A stretch of 64,000 bases of DNA from Serripes groenlandicus (Eukaryota > Mollusca > Bivalvia > Cardiida > Cardiidae): contig JASEVX010000010.1 in assembly GCA_031761405.1 (NCBI GenBank), positions 11,473,933 to 11,537,932 on the forward strand, in the 5' to 3' direction. Each line of letters starts with the position of its first letter. Position 1 is the first letter of the stretch. This document shows positions 57,801 through 62,310 of the stretch, piece by piece. The notes beneath the pieces were generated by a model that had not been told where the DNA came from, searched no databases, and was given only the letters and a program-made list of their open reading frames with translations. A program made the translations under genes and the position numbers.

Positions 57801-60800
57801 AGTCAAAATAAAGAAACTGAAAATACCTAAAACATCGGAATACAGTCAAACTTGTATTAAGAGACCACCCAAGGGAAATGCTATAAGTGGTCTCTTAAGA
57901 CAGGTGGTCTCTTATTGAGGTACAAATGTATTTTTCTTGTATACTACATTATACATGTATTGGTATTAAAGAATAAATAACAATAAACATTTTGTTGTTC
58001 TTCTAGTTTTATATTTTATTTCAATATTAATAATATTTATTTGTGCAAAAGTGTAAGTTGATAAATAAAACATATATACATTTAATCACAAACTTGATTG
58101 TTATTTGATGTTTTTGTTTAACTATGACATGAAAAGGATATACATGTACATGTACAGTATGTTCAGTAGAAGAATAGAGCACTACTTCTTACTAAAACAG
58201 TCACTGATCGTATTCTGTTTCAAAGACTGTCCATCTAAAAACAAATTATTTAAGGAGTCATTTAAAGACATTGTCATGTTTAAAATGTTTGAGTGTCCAC
58301 AGACGCTAATTAAATCTAATAAACGAGCCGATTAAATAAACGTGCTATCACCAAATAAATGTTACAAAGCAAAAAACAAACACAGATCCAATTATAGAGA
58401 TCAAAAAGTTGGACCAAAATTGTCATAATTAATCCCAGACAATCCACAAACTATCCATGGGGTGATTTAACACAGTCAATAATTGACGTTAAAGTGTATT
58501 AAGTACAAACTGATAAACCTGCAATTATCGTCTTTTACCACTGTGATACATCTGCAGTATTTGAGAGTCATAACAAAGACAATAACTGTAGCTAAAGTGT
58601 ATTAAATACAAACTGCTAACACCTCAATTATCGGTTTTTACCCACTGTAATACACGTCTGCAGAATTTGACCTCGGGTAATTTTACATGTAACACCTTTA
58701 GCTTGATGATAATTTAAACCTGTGTGGTTTACACGCGACAGTTGTGTAAGATTTATTTGACTGTTAGATTTAAGGTCGCTGAACCGTGGATTTTTATTAA
58801 AAAGGGAATGGTTTTAGTGTCCGTTGGTCGCAGACAGCAGGATCTCGCTTATTGCAGGTTAATTTATGACTAAAAAACATCGGGGGGAGTTCAATGTGGT
58901 CGCTTACACCAGGGGGTCGGTTATACCAGGTGGTCGGTAGTACAGGTTTGACTGTATTTATTTCATTTTAGATGTGTCATTACTTAGTGTTTTTAAGCAA
59001 ACACAATTGTAATATGTTCGAGACATCTAAATGTGTTTCTTTCTAAAAATAATCCCCACTCCCATGTCATTTCCGAAAACCTATTAAAAATAGAAGTCGC
59101 GGGCTTCTGCCCGGCGACTAATAACATTATTTGTACCATGCAGTGCACAATCGTTACAATATCAACTTATTGTTTAAATCTTGTAAACAACGCACATACA
59201 GGTCAGAAAGGTTTAGGTTTAAAGTAAGTATGTTTTAGCAATAGGCCTAATTAATGTTGTTTGTAACGGTTACAAACAACATTAATTAGGCCTATTGCTA
59301 AAACATACCTACTTATGACAGGGACGTAGATAAGAGAGATAAGTAACTAAATTATATACTAAAATATCACCCATGCCGACATTTGTAGCAAGTAAAACTC
59401 AAAAACTATTCAAGATATGAAAATAAAAAATATATTTTCTGGAAGTTTAAACATTCTTCTATAATAATTGCAGTATATAAAAATATTTTAATATATTACA
59501 GGTTTAGATAATATGTTATCTGTATGAAAAATGTCAGTCTATTAATTATTGGAAAAAAATAATATAATTCAGAAATTCCAATATCTGTGTCTTTTAAACC
59601 AGTCATTGTTCAAAATACAAAGAAATTCCAGTTATTCATTGTATTTCTAACCTTAGTTGAAATGTTTTAACAGCTTTCAGAATATGTATGTTTTGTTTAT
59701 GTACCAATTGTGACTTCAAAGTTTTATTTGCTACAAAATGTGAAAATTTGGACAATTTTATTTCTATGTGTGATATTTTAACCAGATAACAGGTGTACAG
59801 GTGGAGTTGCCTATCCCTCTTATCTACATCCCTGCTTATGAAAAGCAGAACAGGTCACAACATCTTTTCCAAAGATTCATTAGCAGAATAAAAGAAGTGA
59901 TTGCAGTGTTGACTTTCCACAGGTGTAGACAGTTTTCCAAAATAAAAATGGACTTGTGTCATTAAAAGTTTGTTGGGTTTCCTTTTCAGGGTGTGAAAAA
60001 CACCAGATTGAAAAAATTATTCATACCGTTCATACGACAAATCTGAAAGTTATGTACTAAAAAATATTGAAAATCTCTATAAATCAAAGTCGTCTACTGC
60101 AAATGCGTCAAAATGTGCCTATAGGTGGGAAAAGGTTAATGAAAATCTTCAGGGTGTTGAGTAGTCCAGGTTTCTGTACAAGGAATGCGATTTTTTATTT
60201 TGGCATGCAATATGTAACGGCGATATATTGAGACTAGGTGTTGAGTGCCCATAGTGCTAAATTCATTTGTATGGCATTGTTCTCTGTGCTGAACCTCTGA
60301 TACATGTTTTGAAGCCAAATCACCCATGAAATTCGTTTTTGACAAGTAAAAATTAGCATGATAATTTATGTGTGACCTTTGACCCTGTCCACAAGAAGTT
60401 TCTTACCAAAACTTTATTAAATATAGTGAATAGAAATGAAAAATTGATGCTTTTAAATAGAGCATTTCTTGTTGTTCAACAATGTTTACAAAACTTGCAG
60501 GCTGCAGATGCATTAAAATATGTATGCAAGTTGGAAAGGGGTTGATTAACTAGCATTGTGCCATTTTTTGATCATGAGTGACCAACTTAATTAAACGAAA
60601 CATACCTTTGACATAGTTCCGGACATATTCAAATGTTTGAAACCAGGACTTTGATGAGCTTCCATAATAGTTGAACCAAACTTCGCATTGGGTAGGACAA
60701 CTTTCCCATTTCCACTGAAAATCAAGGCCCCGTCAGACTGTCGTAGATTTAACCGATTCACGATGGATTTAAACCGGAAGTAACCGCTGCAGTTCTTTGT

Positions 60801-60947
60801 AACATTACCTCCGTTTAGTTTGCCATACAAATGTGCCTCTTTCAATAACTGGAGCGGTGGCTTTCGACCTGTATTCATATAGGAAACTATGATGTCATAT
60901 TGTTCCTGAGATAGAGACGTCCCTCTGCCTTTCTTATCGAATTCCAT
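27792..60947 (-). CDS. Six-exon gene, 652-aa protein with integrase-type zinc-module-like N-terminus (whole coding span)
   Basis: I assembled this gene from six exons on the minus strand: 60606-60947, 55382-55585, 47797-47938, 40998-42071, 37681-37797 and 27792-27871. Every junction has AG acceptor and GT donor, the phases match at each join (0, 0, 1, 1, 1), and the lengths (342+204+142+1074+117+80) total 1959 = 653 codons with one terminal TGA. Residues 1-114 resemble the start of an H2C2 integrase zinc-binding module. Residues about 230-588 are Ser/Asn/Gln-rich with an acidic stretch near the end. The last ~64 residues are charged and probably helical. The function is unknown. A domesticated retroelement-integrase-derived regulator is possible, but that is inference. 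Introns of 3.3-9.8 kb are packed with repeats. Extra in-frame exons could have been missed. No clear poly(A) signal or core promoter was resolved. Confidence 0.75.
27953..28052. repeat. 23-bp tandem repeat, ~4 copies
   Basis: Unit 'taaggatctgtagtggttgc' + 'taa', with the first copies 'tga'. Confidence 0.9.
28110..28336 (+). mobile_element. HINE-like element, subtype E, 3' end
   Basis: 'gttatgtggcttggtataga', GACG-rich 'gacgacgctgacgacgccaa', 'gggtatcacaatt', the hairpin cagattttttcttcgaaaaa + cag and GAGCTTAAAAA. It is close to the 22026-22627 subtype. Confidence 0.5.
28400..28618. mobile_element. Family D palindromic MITE
   Basis: Left 'gtgggaaaaggtacatgttg' and right 'agaaatgccaactcctaccc' + 'ttttaca' are complementary in outline. 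The 3' part was duplicated (next entry). Confidence 0.6.
28516..28839. repeat. 162-bp tandem duplication
   Basis: Copies at 28516-28677 and 28678-28839 begin 'agcttctgtcaacctgtgta' and are identical as far as I can read, so the event is recent. Confidence 0.9.
29389..29903. repeat. Left terminal inverted repeat of the 3.78-kb transposon
   Basis: Pairs with 32656-33169. Inner boundary 'aacatgcatactgacttgtt'. Confidence 0.9.
30431..32652 (+). pseudogene. Transposase-like gene, frameshifted and C-terminally truncated
   Basis: The reading frame runs from ATG 30431 (MEKSVQRIHCIIHVGG) to a stop at 31888. The frame then changes by -1 near 31850-31900 and continues to TAA at 32652. The two frames together cover about 735 residues. 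Residues near 10-75 (HCIIHVGG ... GFHRKCYRNF) and 120-185 (CLFCGKVTRG ... VRYHHSCRRLYL) are two repeated C2HC/C2..H..C zinc-finger-like modules. Conserved blocks are GLATGLAWDNYDE (at the 'LAWDNYDENTETLSGSGTLH' segment), TPMWAGWNS-like 'TPMWAGWNSYVTT', 'YAIVHYDLAVAKPAMQIQYE', 'FDNVFICFGPFHIELSFFGA' and 'ESGGPHILEDTGVLAGGSVN'. The Asp of WDN, the Asp of HYDLA and the Glu of FHIEL are candidate D-D-E catalytic residues (inference). From memory, homologues in corals, Hydra and molluscs continue several hundred residues beyond this end, so an internal deletion next to the right TIR is likely. Confidence 0.7.
32656..33169. repeat. Right terminal inverted repeat of the 3.78-kb transposon
   Basis: Begins 'aaacaagccagtatgcatgt' immediately after the stop codon of the transposase-like ORF and ends at the TSD. 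Confidence 0.9.
33745..34026 (+). repeat. Duplicate of the HINE 3' end plus MITE 3' half
   Basis: 33745-33861 repeats the HINE 3' segment (gtttcatcccaattaaccca ... caggtgagctaaaaa) and 33862-34026 repeats the right half of the MITE to GGGAAAAGG|TTAA. The junction is the same as in 33410-33705, so one insertion was copied, with no second independent insertion. Confidence 0.85.
34175..37142. mobile_element. 2.97-kb long-TIR element without recognisable ORF
   Basis: The left TIR 34175-34711 and right TIR 36613-37142 are inverted copies (e.g. 'gaaacaacttttccacgtga' against 'tcacatgaaaaagttgtttc', 'actcgctcccaaattagaga' against 'tctctaatttgggagcgagt'). The ends attgtc...gacaat match. The interior (1.9 kb) is AT-rich, with no ORF above ~70 aa outside the TIRs. 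Probably a non-autonomous element. TSD not resolved. Confidence 0.8.
35999..36332. repeat. 167-bp perfect tandem duplication inside the long-TIR element
   Basis: Copies at 35999-36165 and 36166-36331 (aaacattcgtcttgtaacat ... tttctgagaactgccat). An inverted partial third copy lies at 36503-36581 (acatggttttgcatgataca ... aattcaaacaatgtta). Confidence 0.9.
37143..37680. other. Intron sequence; family B and D fragments
   Basis: 37485-37535 carries family D (cctacactgttcagaaatgc). 37556-37630 carries a decayed family B MITE (gaaaacattgtggcaaaagg). Otherwise unrecognised. Confidence 0.5.
37681..37797 (-). CDS. Exon 5 (internal, 117 bp)
   Basis: The acceptor AATCTTTGCAG|ACCTAG and the donor GAAGACAA|GTAAGT are both strong. 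Phase 1/1 joins exon 4 to exon 6 without a stop. The peptide is LERELNPYTRINLAIQDMRL followed by DVYKSLRGDGMAMENLKT, with amphipathic-helix character. A TTAA MITE starts at 37816, only about 20 bp upstream of the acceptor on the minus strand, so that insertion sits inside the polypyrimidine/branch-point region. Confidence 0.75.
37816..38044. mobile_element. TTAA MITE family B, full length, beside exon 5
   Basis: TTAA|CCCTTTCCATCATATAGA ... TCGTATGAGGGAAAGGG|TTAA. Its left TTAA is about 19 bp upstream (minus strand) of the exon 5 acceptor. Confidence 0.9.
38045..38160. mobile_element. TTAA MITE family B, truncated
   Basis: 'ccttttcctcttacagatgc' and 'gcaactgcagcaggag', abutting the previous copy at a TTAA. 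Confidence 0.5.
38183..38412. mobile_element. TTAA MITE family B, full length
   Basis: TTAA|CCCTTTCCCTCATATAGA ... CCGTATGAGGGAAAGGG|TTAA, with central 'gaaattgcacaaaacgtgca'. Confidence 0.9.
38515..38630. mobile_element. TTAA MITE family B, central fragment
   Basis: 'agaaattgctaattataatt' / 'agcaatttcttctattgcct' palindrome and 'gttgtctgctacagaaatgc'. Confidence 0.5.
38675..40075. mobile_element. TTAA MITE family B split by a HINE-like insertion
   Basis: TTAA|CCCTTTCCCACATACAAC to 38806 ('gttgaaaacattggggcaaa'), resuming at about 39983 with 'aaattgctaattatgagtaa'. The right end is decayed. The insertion point is the A run just left of the central palindrome. Confidence 0.8.
38807..39985 (+). 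mobile_element. HINE-like element, subtype B (gctctactgg/ccagtagagc)
   Basis: 5' caagaggcccatgagggcct then atgctctactggt. The core has about 6-7 units of ~160 bp (aagtttggttgagatacaat ... gggccataatccagtcatgc ... aaaggaaccgagctctcatg). The 3' part is gacggacggacgg, 'tcgccacgacataagccctt', the hairpin ctggcctttggccag and tagagctaaaaa. It is inserted inside the family B MITE, so its boundaries are exact on both sides. Confidence 0.75.
40076..40379. other. Intron sequence; hAT-like end remnant
   Basis: 'caaaacgccccttatcaaga' + 'gctctg' (40248-40275) is the inverted counterpart of sequence at 9752. No gene was found. Confidence 0.4.
40380..40603. mobile_element. TTAA MITE family B, full length
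   Basis: TTAA|ACCCTTTACTCATATAGA ... ACGTATGAGGGAAAGGG|TTAA. The loop of the central palindrome is nine A residues. Confidence 0.85.
40711..40940. mobile_element. TTAA MITE family B, full length, ~60 bp from the exon 4 donor
   Basis: TTAA|CCCTTTCCCTCGTACGAC ... TATATGAGGGAAAGGG|TTAA. It lies in the intron just 3' of exon 4 (minus strand). Confidence 0.9.
40998..42071 (-). CDS. Exon 4 (internal, 1074 bp; low-complexity Ser/Asn/Gln-rich and acidic)
   Basis: The acceptor ATACATTCAG|TCAAAACG and the donor TTAAAAG|GTATGT flank 357 open codons. The exon begins with a Gln/Asn/Lys-rich part (MRQQGKYTDQQRNTDNRN), then ILEKMPNGNFVMKQIVVK, then a long Ser/Thr/Asn-rich stretch. Near its end it has an acidic patch (ESVDEDSNDETDD, LIDELDDGVD). 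Such composition is typical of disordered transcription-regulator regions (inference). No catalytic motif is visible. The in-frame stop directly after the donor (GGT ATG TAA) lies in the intron. This is the clearest long non-repetitive ORF of the window after the transposon ORFs. Confidence 0.8.
42165..42395. mobile_element. TTAA MITE family B, degenerate, just 5' of exon 4
   Basis: 'caccctttcccacataccac' start, centre 'aaattgctcattatgagcaa', end 'tctgcaagttggaaagtg'. Confidence 0.6.
42599..42770. mobile_element. TTAA MITE family B, 3' truncated
   Basis: CTAA|CCCTTTCCCACATGCAGA, with a long perfect central palindrome 'acattgtggccaaaggtgaa' / 'ttcacctttggccacaatgt'. Confidence 0.75.
42771..43015. 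other. Intron sequence; short duplication and decayed MITE end
   Basis: 'acctgatctatatgcaatta' at 42545 recurs at 42777, so this is a local duplication. 'gatgcgtttgcaagtgggaa' (42957) is a family B end. Confidence 0.45.
43030..43215. mobile_element. TTAA MITE family B, two decayed fragments
   Basis: 'aatgagcaatttctttattt' with 'gagtctgcatgtggtaaaga', then 'atttctcctttcatcacgat' with 'tcttctgctgcagagg'. Confidence 0.5.
43257..43470. mobile_element. TTAA MITE family B, right end lost
   Basis: TTAA|CCCTTTTTCACATAACAA and centre 'gagaaaatgctcattatgag'. Confidence 0.6.
43560..43788. mobile_element. TTAA MITE family B, full length
   Basis: TTAA|CCCTTTCCCACCTACAGA ... TGTATGTGGGAAAGGG|TTAA. 'Ccaca/tgtggg' subfamily. 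Confidence 0.9.
43785..44014. mobile_element. TTAA MITE family B, full length, sharing TTAA with the previous copy
   Basis: TTAA|CCCTTTCCCTCATACGAC ... TATATGAGGGAAAGGG|TTAA. 'Ctcata/tatgag' subfamily inserted exactly at the TTAA of a 'ccaca' subfamily copy. Confidence 0.9.
44059..44289. mobile_element. TTAA MITE family B, full length
   Basis: TTAA|CCCTTTCCCTCATACACA ... TGTATGAGGGAAAGGG|TTAA. Confidence 0.9.
44290..44578. repeat. Mixed repeat remnants (hAT-like end, SINE body)
   Basis: 'agagctcttgataacgggcg' (44332) matches the 9752/40257 repeat. 'tactcaaaccctatgttgtg' and 'gtacccacaagatagggttt' form an inverted pair. 44495-44575 holds a minus-strand SINE body (tggtcgatttatcctgacac). Confidence 0.45.
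44579..44804. mobile_element. TTAA MITE family B, full length
   Basis: TTAA|CCCTTTCCCTCATATAGG ... TCGTATGAGGGAAAAGG|TTAA. Confidence 0.9.
44830..46740 (-). mobile_element. LINE (non-LTR retrotransposon), 5' truncated
   Basis: A minus-strand element ends in a (GATA)n-like 3' tail at 44830-44860 ('gatagatactatctatctat'). It has a ~135-bp 3' UTR and one long ORF (44998-46665). The 5' part (endonuclease and gag-like ORF) is missing. No target duplication was resolved. It lies in the intron between exons 3 and 4, same strand as the host gene. Confidence 0.8.
44998..46665 (-). CDS. LINE reverse transcriptase (5'-truncated ORF, C-terminal CCHC)
   Basis: A 555-residue intact frame of a non-LTR reverse transcriptase. 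Motifs in order: RKGYSTTDNIFSLMALIQKY (motif 1 region), FYCIYIDFAKAFDSIQHQKL (A, catalytic Asp), NTGTRQGCVGSPIIFSLFIN (B), LVALMFADDVSSFSET (C, FADD box), NMKINLSKTKIVVFRNGG (D), PFYKYLGVFF (E). The C-terminus has a zinc-knuckle-like C-x2-C-x(n)-H-x4-C (YCFYCLKSN ... EDEYHFFFECPLY). Reverse transcription of its own RNA at a nicked target is the family role. The apurinic endonuclease domain is absent because the copy starts inside the RT region. The intact frame of the remaining part suggests a fairly young copy. The clade is not assigned with confidence. Confidence 0.85.
   Translation of the reverse strand: MGHTKVFKSGNNSFPSSIFRKGYSTTDNIFSLMALIQKYLSKKRGRFYCIYIDFAKAFDSIQHQKLWDAFSRNNINGNFLIIIKSMYAKLKSCVKVHDKLTSFFTCNTGTRQGCVGSPIIFSLFINDLVNVLHEKCERGIFVSNDIEDLVALMFADDVSSFSETVINLQHQINYIEEYCKSVNMKINLSKTKIVVFRNGGVLKQTEKWFFNNEPIEVVPFYKYLGVFFTPKLVWSKTQETLSLQGLKASACIFNFQRQFGHIDPIDMFKIFDSMVKPILCYASEIWGYKYVDKVESVQVKFCKQYCNLSQNTANYFALGECGRLPLCTIYMTNCIKYWLKLTRMGDHRYPKHCYLMLKRLQESGRKTWAGCIKDMLFRFGFGYVWVSHDVGDDLNFINIFKQRLIDCYSQNWHNDIETSTKALHYKYFKTLLNVERYLSLDLSYKYRKAISNFRCSCHSLMIENGRHIGIDRHLRYCFYCLKSNTYVIEDEYHFFFECPLYKNMRDIYFKDYWLQNSSHNLFYSLMSSTITDEVLSIAKYLYHAMNKRKQELNVV
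46786..47095 (+). mobile_element. Possible HINE-like or other repeat inserted in a family B MITE
   Basis: 'actagaaatatcactgaagg' to 'actatgtatctgggggcata'. It contains a 'gacaaactgacaaaccaaca' microsatellite near its 3' end. It abuts 'aatgagcaatttctcgtttt', a MITE central palindrome whose left half is missing. Confidence 0.45.
47096..47569. other. AT-rich intron sequence
   Basis: 47096-47220 is a decayed family B MITE half (gagcaatttctcgttttgcc, agtcatgtactgcagatttg). The remainder is AT-rich and unrecognised. Confidence 0.45.
47570..47790 (+). repeat. tRNA-derived SINE ending at exon 3
   Basis: Degenerate head with B box 'cacaggtttcgaacccccag', body 'ctagccttgtacatgtactt' and tail 'ccgtgatataattgaaataa' + A-rich end. 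The tail ends about 10 bp from the exon 3 donor on the opposite strand. Confidence 0.7.
47797..47938 (-). CDS. Exon 3 (internal, 142 bp)
   Basis: A long T tract and TTCAG|CTGTCAG make a textbook acceptor. The donor is GATCTAG|GTAAAT. The reading frame (LSETYTMGCRQFGICEE...) is open, starts in phase 0 and ends in phase 1, which fits exon 4. Four Cys residues occur within about 33 residues (GCRQFGIC, KLCREGSC), suggesting a possible small metal-binding or disulfide segment, but no known motif was recognised. A SINE lies just downstream at 47570-47790. Confidence 0.65.
48006..48283. mobile_element. TTAA MITE family B, composite
   Basis: TTAA|CCCTTTCCCACATACAAA, centre 'aggaattgctcatcatgagc', then a second end 'acctgctacagaattttcgt' to 'aaaaaggg|TTAA' at about 48283. 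Confidence 0.65.
48281..49507. repeat. 409-bp tandem array (3 units) made of MITE parts
   Basis: 'taaatcctataggtcctcaa' occurs at 48281, 48690 and 49099 (period 409). Each unit contains a 5' MITE half (ccctttcccgcatgcaacaa ... aaagtatatatag) plus a full family B MITE (ttaaccctttccctcatata ...). Units are nearly identical. They differ at the junctions, which read 'gtcgtctgctgcagaattgt' in one and 'gtcacctgctacagaatttt' in another. Confidence 0.9.
49508..49800. mobile_element. TTAA MITE family B, fragments
   Basis: 'gagaaattgctcattataat' / 'gagcaatttattcttttgtc' palindrome at about 49530, then 'ttgtctgctgcagaggcatc' with 'tatgtgtgggaaagtgct' to about 49790. Confidence 0.55.
49801..49985. mobile_element. 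TTAA MITE family B, degenerate
   Basis: 'aacaactctgcagcagacgt', 'gaaaacattgtggcaaaatg', and end 'gtctgtatgtgggatgggg'. Confidence 0.5.
49986..51057. other. Mostly unrecognised intron sequence
   Basis: Contains the low-confidence plus-strand exon pair near 50381-50752 listed separately. Otherwise AT-rich without support for a gene. Confidence 0.4.
50381..50752 (+). pseudogene. Possible two-piece plus-strand coding remnant
   Basis: ATG CCC TCT at 50381 leads to a donor CAGCCAG|GTGAGT at 50411. An acceptor GATGCAG| at about 50613 would join in frame to VSENDDSVKDIADYVSSAAT, then DSVKYYFIENQQ and a TAA at about 50752. The piece 'KDIADYVSSAATDS' faintly resembles 'ERVERYVNSSADDA' of the 30431 transposase-like gene, and upstream AESMP also occurs there, so a decayed relative is possible. 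Weak evidence. Confidence 0.25.
51058..52175 (+). mobile_element. HINE-like element, subtype C (gctccac/gtggagc)
   Basis: 5' caagaggcccaagagggcca then gtatcgctccacgg. The core has ~5 units of 160-180 bp (cactatagctatataaggca ... ggcggccatgttttt ... ggagaagatttttt). The 3' part is (acgc)n at 52087-52115, 'attcgccatgacataagctc', the hairpin ctggctttcagccag and tggagctaaaaa. Confidence 0.75.
52176..53480 (+). mobile_element. HINE-like element, subtype A, directly abutting the previous one
   Basis: It starts caagagggccatgatggccc at the A-tail of the 51058 element. About 6 core units, two with poly-C expansions (52579-52605, 53107-53129). The 3' part is (gacgacg)n, 'ggcgatcacaataactcacc', hairpin and gagctaaaaa. 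Confidence 0.75.
53498..53697. other. Assembly gap (200 N)
   Basis: Exactly 200 N between two partial copies of the same HINE-like repeat. The size is probably a placeholder. Confidence 0.95.
53698..54662 (+). mobile_element. HINE-like element, subtype A, 5' end in the gap
   Basis: Begins with a 3'-type fragment (gtgaagtttcatcccaattg), fused to core units (~3-4). It ends with gacgcacgacgcacgacgca, gacgccggacgccgg, hairpin and tgagctaaaaa. Confidence 0.7.
54663..55167. other. Intron sequence with one repeat fragment
   Basis: 55015-55150 is the repeat shared with 135-236 (aagcagccagtgtcaacttg, taccaggaaacaaatgttta). The rest is unrecognised. Confidence 0.45.
55168..55331. mobile_element. TTAA MITE family B, 3' two-thirds
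   Basis: 'agaaattgaacaaaatgtgc' centre to CATATGAGGGAAAGGG|TTAA. A second 'gtatgtgggaaatggttaa' end follows at 55337. Confidence 0.7.
55382..55585 (-). CDS. Exon 2 (internal, 68 codons)
   Basis: The acceptor TTATCAG|AATTGG and the donor GAGATG|GTAAAC frame exactly 68 open codons in phase 0/0, matching exon 1 (ends phase 0) and exon 3 (starts phase 0). The peptide includes SGHKITCVGQWISAPL and KCCNYEM, which I do not recognise. An alternative in-frame acceptor (TTTTGGAG|CTATC, exon from 55561) would shorten it by 8 residues. A degenerate TTAA MITE lies immediately 3' of it on the plus strand (55168-55331). Confidence 0.6.
55586..57408. other. Intron 1 sequence, no gene recognised
   Basis: AT-rich. 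It contains a G23-24 run at 55848-55871. 56036-56190 has a short open minus-strand stretch without splice support. 'catgataaac'-type inverted motif (tttatgatcaatct / attgatcataaac) lies near 56238-56310. Confidence 0.45.
57409..57638. mobile_element. TTAA MITE family B, full length
   Basis: TTAA|CCCTTTCCCTCATATAGA ... TCGTATGAGGGAAAGGG|TTAA, intact central palindrome. Confidence 0.9.
57841..58956. mobile_element. ~1.1-kb Tc1/mariner-like non-autonomous element (TA ends)
   Basis: tacagtcaaacttgtattaa at the left and ggtttgactgta at the right, with TA at both outer ends. The left 'gaccaccc'/'ggtggtctct' and right 'ggtcgcttacaccagggggt' carry multiple copies of the 'ggtggtc' motif. No transposase is present. 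A short ORF at 58105-58335 has no recognised similarity. Confidence 0.65.
58957..59221. other. No gene recognised
   Basis: Intron 1 sequence preceding the palindrome. Confidence 0.4.
59222..59314. repeat. Near-perfect 46-bp-arm palindrome
   Basis: Centre at 59268. Arms aagtaagtatgttttagcaa... / ...ttgctaaaacatacctactt pair with one mismatch and a 1-base loop. Its right end runs into the TSD of the next element. Confidence 0.95.
59319..59834. mobile_element. 516-bp hAT-like MITE with 7-bp TSD (CTTATGA)
   Basis: Left end cagggacgtagataagagag, right end ctcttatctacatccctg, flanked by CTTATGA at 59312-59318 and 59835-59841. CAGGG termini are typical of hAT elements, which usually make 8-bp duplications, so the superfamily call is tentative. 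The interior is AT-rich and non-coding. Confidence 0.7.
60030..60145. mobile_element. TTAA MITE family B, fragment
   Basis: 'attgaaaatctctataaatc', 'gtcgtctactgcaaatgcgt' and end 'ataggtgggaaaaggttaat'. Confidence 0.5.
60430..60545. mobile_element. TTAA MITE family B, fragment near the exon 1 donor
   Basis: 'ttcttgttgttcaacaatgt', 'cttgcaggctgcagatgcat' and 'tgcaagttggaaaggggttga'. Confidence 0.45.
60606..60947 (-). CDS. Exon 1 (start codon; GIN1/KRBA2-like zinc-binding start)
   Basis: The exon starts at an ATG (MEFDKKGRGTSL...) and stays open for 114 codons to a strong donor (CAAAG|GTATGT), phase 0. Residues about 12-30 (EQYDIIVSYMNTGRKPP) and 70-114 (ALIFSGNGKVVLPNAK, then MEAHQSP and FKHLNMSGT) match the pattern of the integrase H2C2 zinc-binding domain: 'L..g..vvP......i...H.sp..gHl....T'. 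The two His residues are in MEAHQS and FKHLN. The Cys pair expected downstream is not obvious in exon 2, so only half of the module is visible. The similarity is from memory of GIN1/KRBA2-type proteins and is moderate. No TATA box was identified upstream of 60947. Confidence 0.75.
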
Positions 60948-61235
60948 TCCTCAAAGCATCGAATTTTTAAACACGGATTGAGTTAATGGCGCCAGTTACT
61001 TTCTTTACGAGCCGGGTTCGATTTGTAGACATTTCACAAACGATTTCAAATATCTTAACAATTAATCGAACAAAATATTTCAATTTGCCAAGAACCTTAA
61101 TTCTCAACTTCATCGTCATCACAGCCAGCAGCACAATACTTTTCATTATCAGAATTATCCTTTTTTTTTTTTTAGCTATTATTCACCTAAATTGGTAAGA
61201 TAATTTGCACCAGCGGTAGTAATGATACTCTGTTT
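60948..61235. other. 5' flank of the six-exon gene
   Basis: No TATA-like or initiator element could be supported. 'gagttaatggcgccagttac' is the only GC-richer patch. A poly-T run lies at 61160. Confidence 0.35.
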
Positions 61236-61239
61236 CAAT

Positions 61240-61655
61240 ATATACAAATACAAATATTTTATTGGCACAAACACAATTACAATAATTGGTAAAGGCCCAT
61301 ATTTCAGTACATTATTACAATGGATACAGCATGATGAAATAATATGTTATATTTAAGAAGATAAAATCTCATTTCTATAATCTAGACATTTACGTATATA
61401 TAAGAACTAGTCACTTTCAGGAGTTTTAAAGAGTTGCTATTAATGCAACATTTCATATTTACCAGATTCCCATAACTTTTCTATAGTTATTATATTCTTC
61501 ACACTTAAGTAAAAAGTGGTTCTCATCTTCTACCTCACCAGATTTACATACATTACAAACTCGTTCTTCGGTGGGTAAACCTAAATGTCGCCCATTTTCT
61601 ATGACAAGATTGTGTGCACTCAATTTTACACAGGGATGACGGTTAGTTTCGGTTC
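61240..61655 (-). pseudogene. LINE 3' fragment (C-terminal CCHC region)
   Basis: The minus-strand frame from about 61640 to 61465 reads SAHNLVIENGRHLGLPTEER, then VCNVCKSGEVEDENHFLLKC and EEYNNYRKV. This matches the C-terminus of the 44998 LINE (IENGRHIGIDRHLRYCFYCL ... EDEYHFFFEC). A 3' UTR follows to about 61240. It is 5' truncated to the last ~60 codons. Confidence 0.75.
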
Positions 61656-62040
61656 AAAATTAACCCTAGGTTTTTTCAGAAAGTTTTGTCAGTTTTGACA
61701 ACTTTCGTTACTCTTTTTTTTTTATTTTTTTTTCATGTTGCGGTTACCCATAAAATAGACCCACTTTCGTTTTGTGAGAACGCGGCTTGTCCACGTTGAA
61801 ATCAGTTTTGCAATCAAGAAAATTTACATCTTTTTATTCTTCCGTTAAAGTTCATAACCCAATCTGGAGTACTGTCGTACATGGTAAACTGTACGAGGCA
61901 ATGGTGAGGCGCGAATGTTTGCAGTTAACATACTTACCTGAATGATGTTTTAATCAAAGCAGTGAAAGCGCTGACAGCAAGGGGCTAACTGCAGATTACA
62001 TTTGGTCATGGAATTACCGATCACAAAAGTCTAACTTCTT
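61656..62040. other. No gene recognised
   Basis: T-rich tracts at 61708-61735. Nothing supported. Confidence 0.4.
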
Positions 62041-62061
62041 CTTCTTCTTTTCCGTAAATCC

Positions 62062-62310
62062 CACCAGTAAGTGGTGCACCGGGTTTCCCCGTAAGCGTTA
62101 TTGTTTTTAGTTTGTTGACGAGTATGTATACGATGTATGCTCCTAGTGTACATTAGAGTGATGATAAGGTACTACAGATATGTTATAGCACATAAAAAAA
62201 AAAAAAAAAAAAAAATGTATTGTGTCCCACACATGTAAAACACGACTGTACACTACACGACATGTAAAACAACTTCAACCAGTAAGTAGTGCACCGGGTT
62301 TCCCCGTAGG
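62062..62310. repeat. Short direct repeats and poly-A
   Basis: 'cagtaagtggtgcaccgggt' + 'ttccccgta' at 62067 recurs at 62279 ('cagtaagtagtgcaccgggt' + 'ttccccgta'). An A22 run at 62193-62215 lies between, possibly a retroposed tail. Confidence 0.6.
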
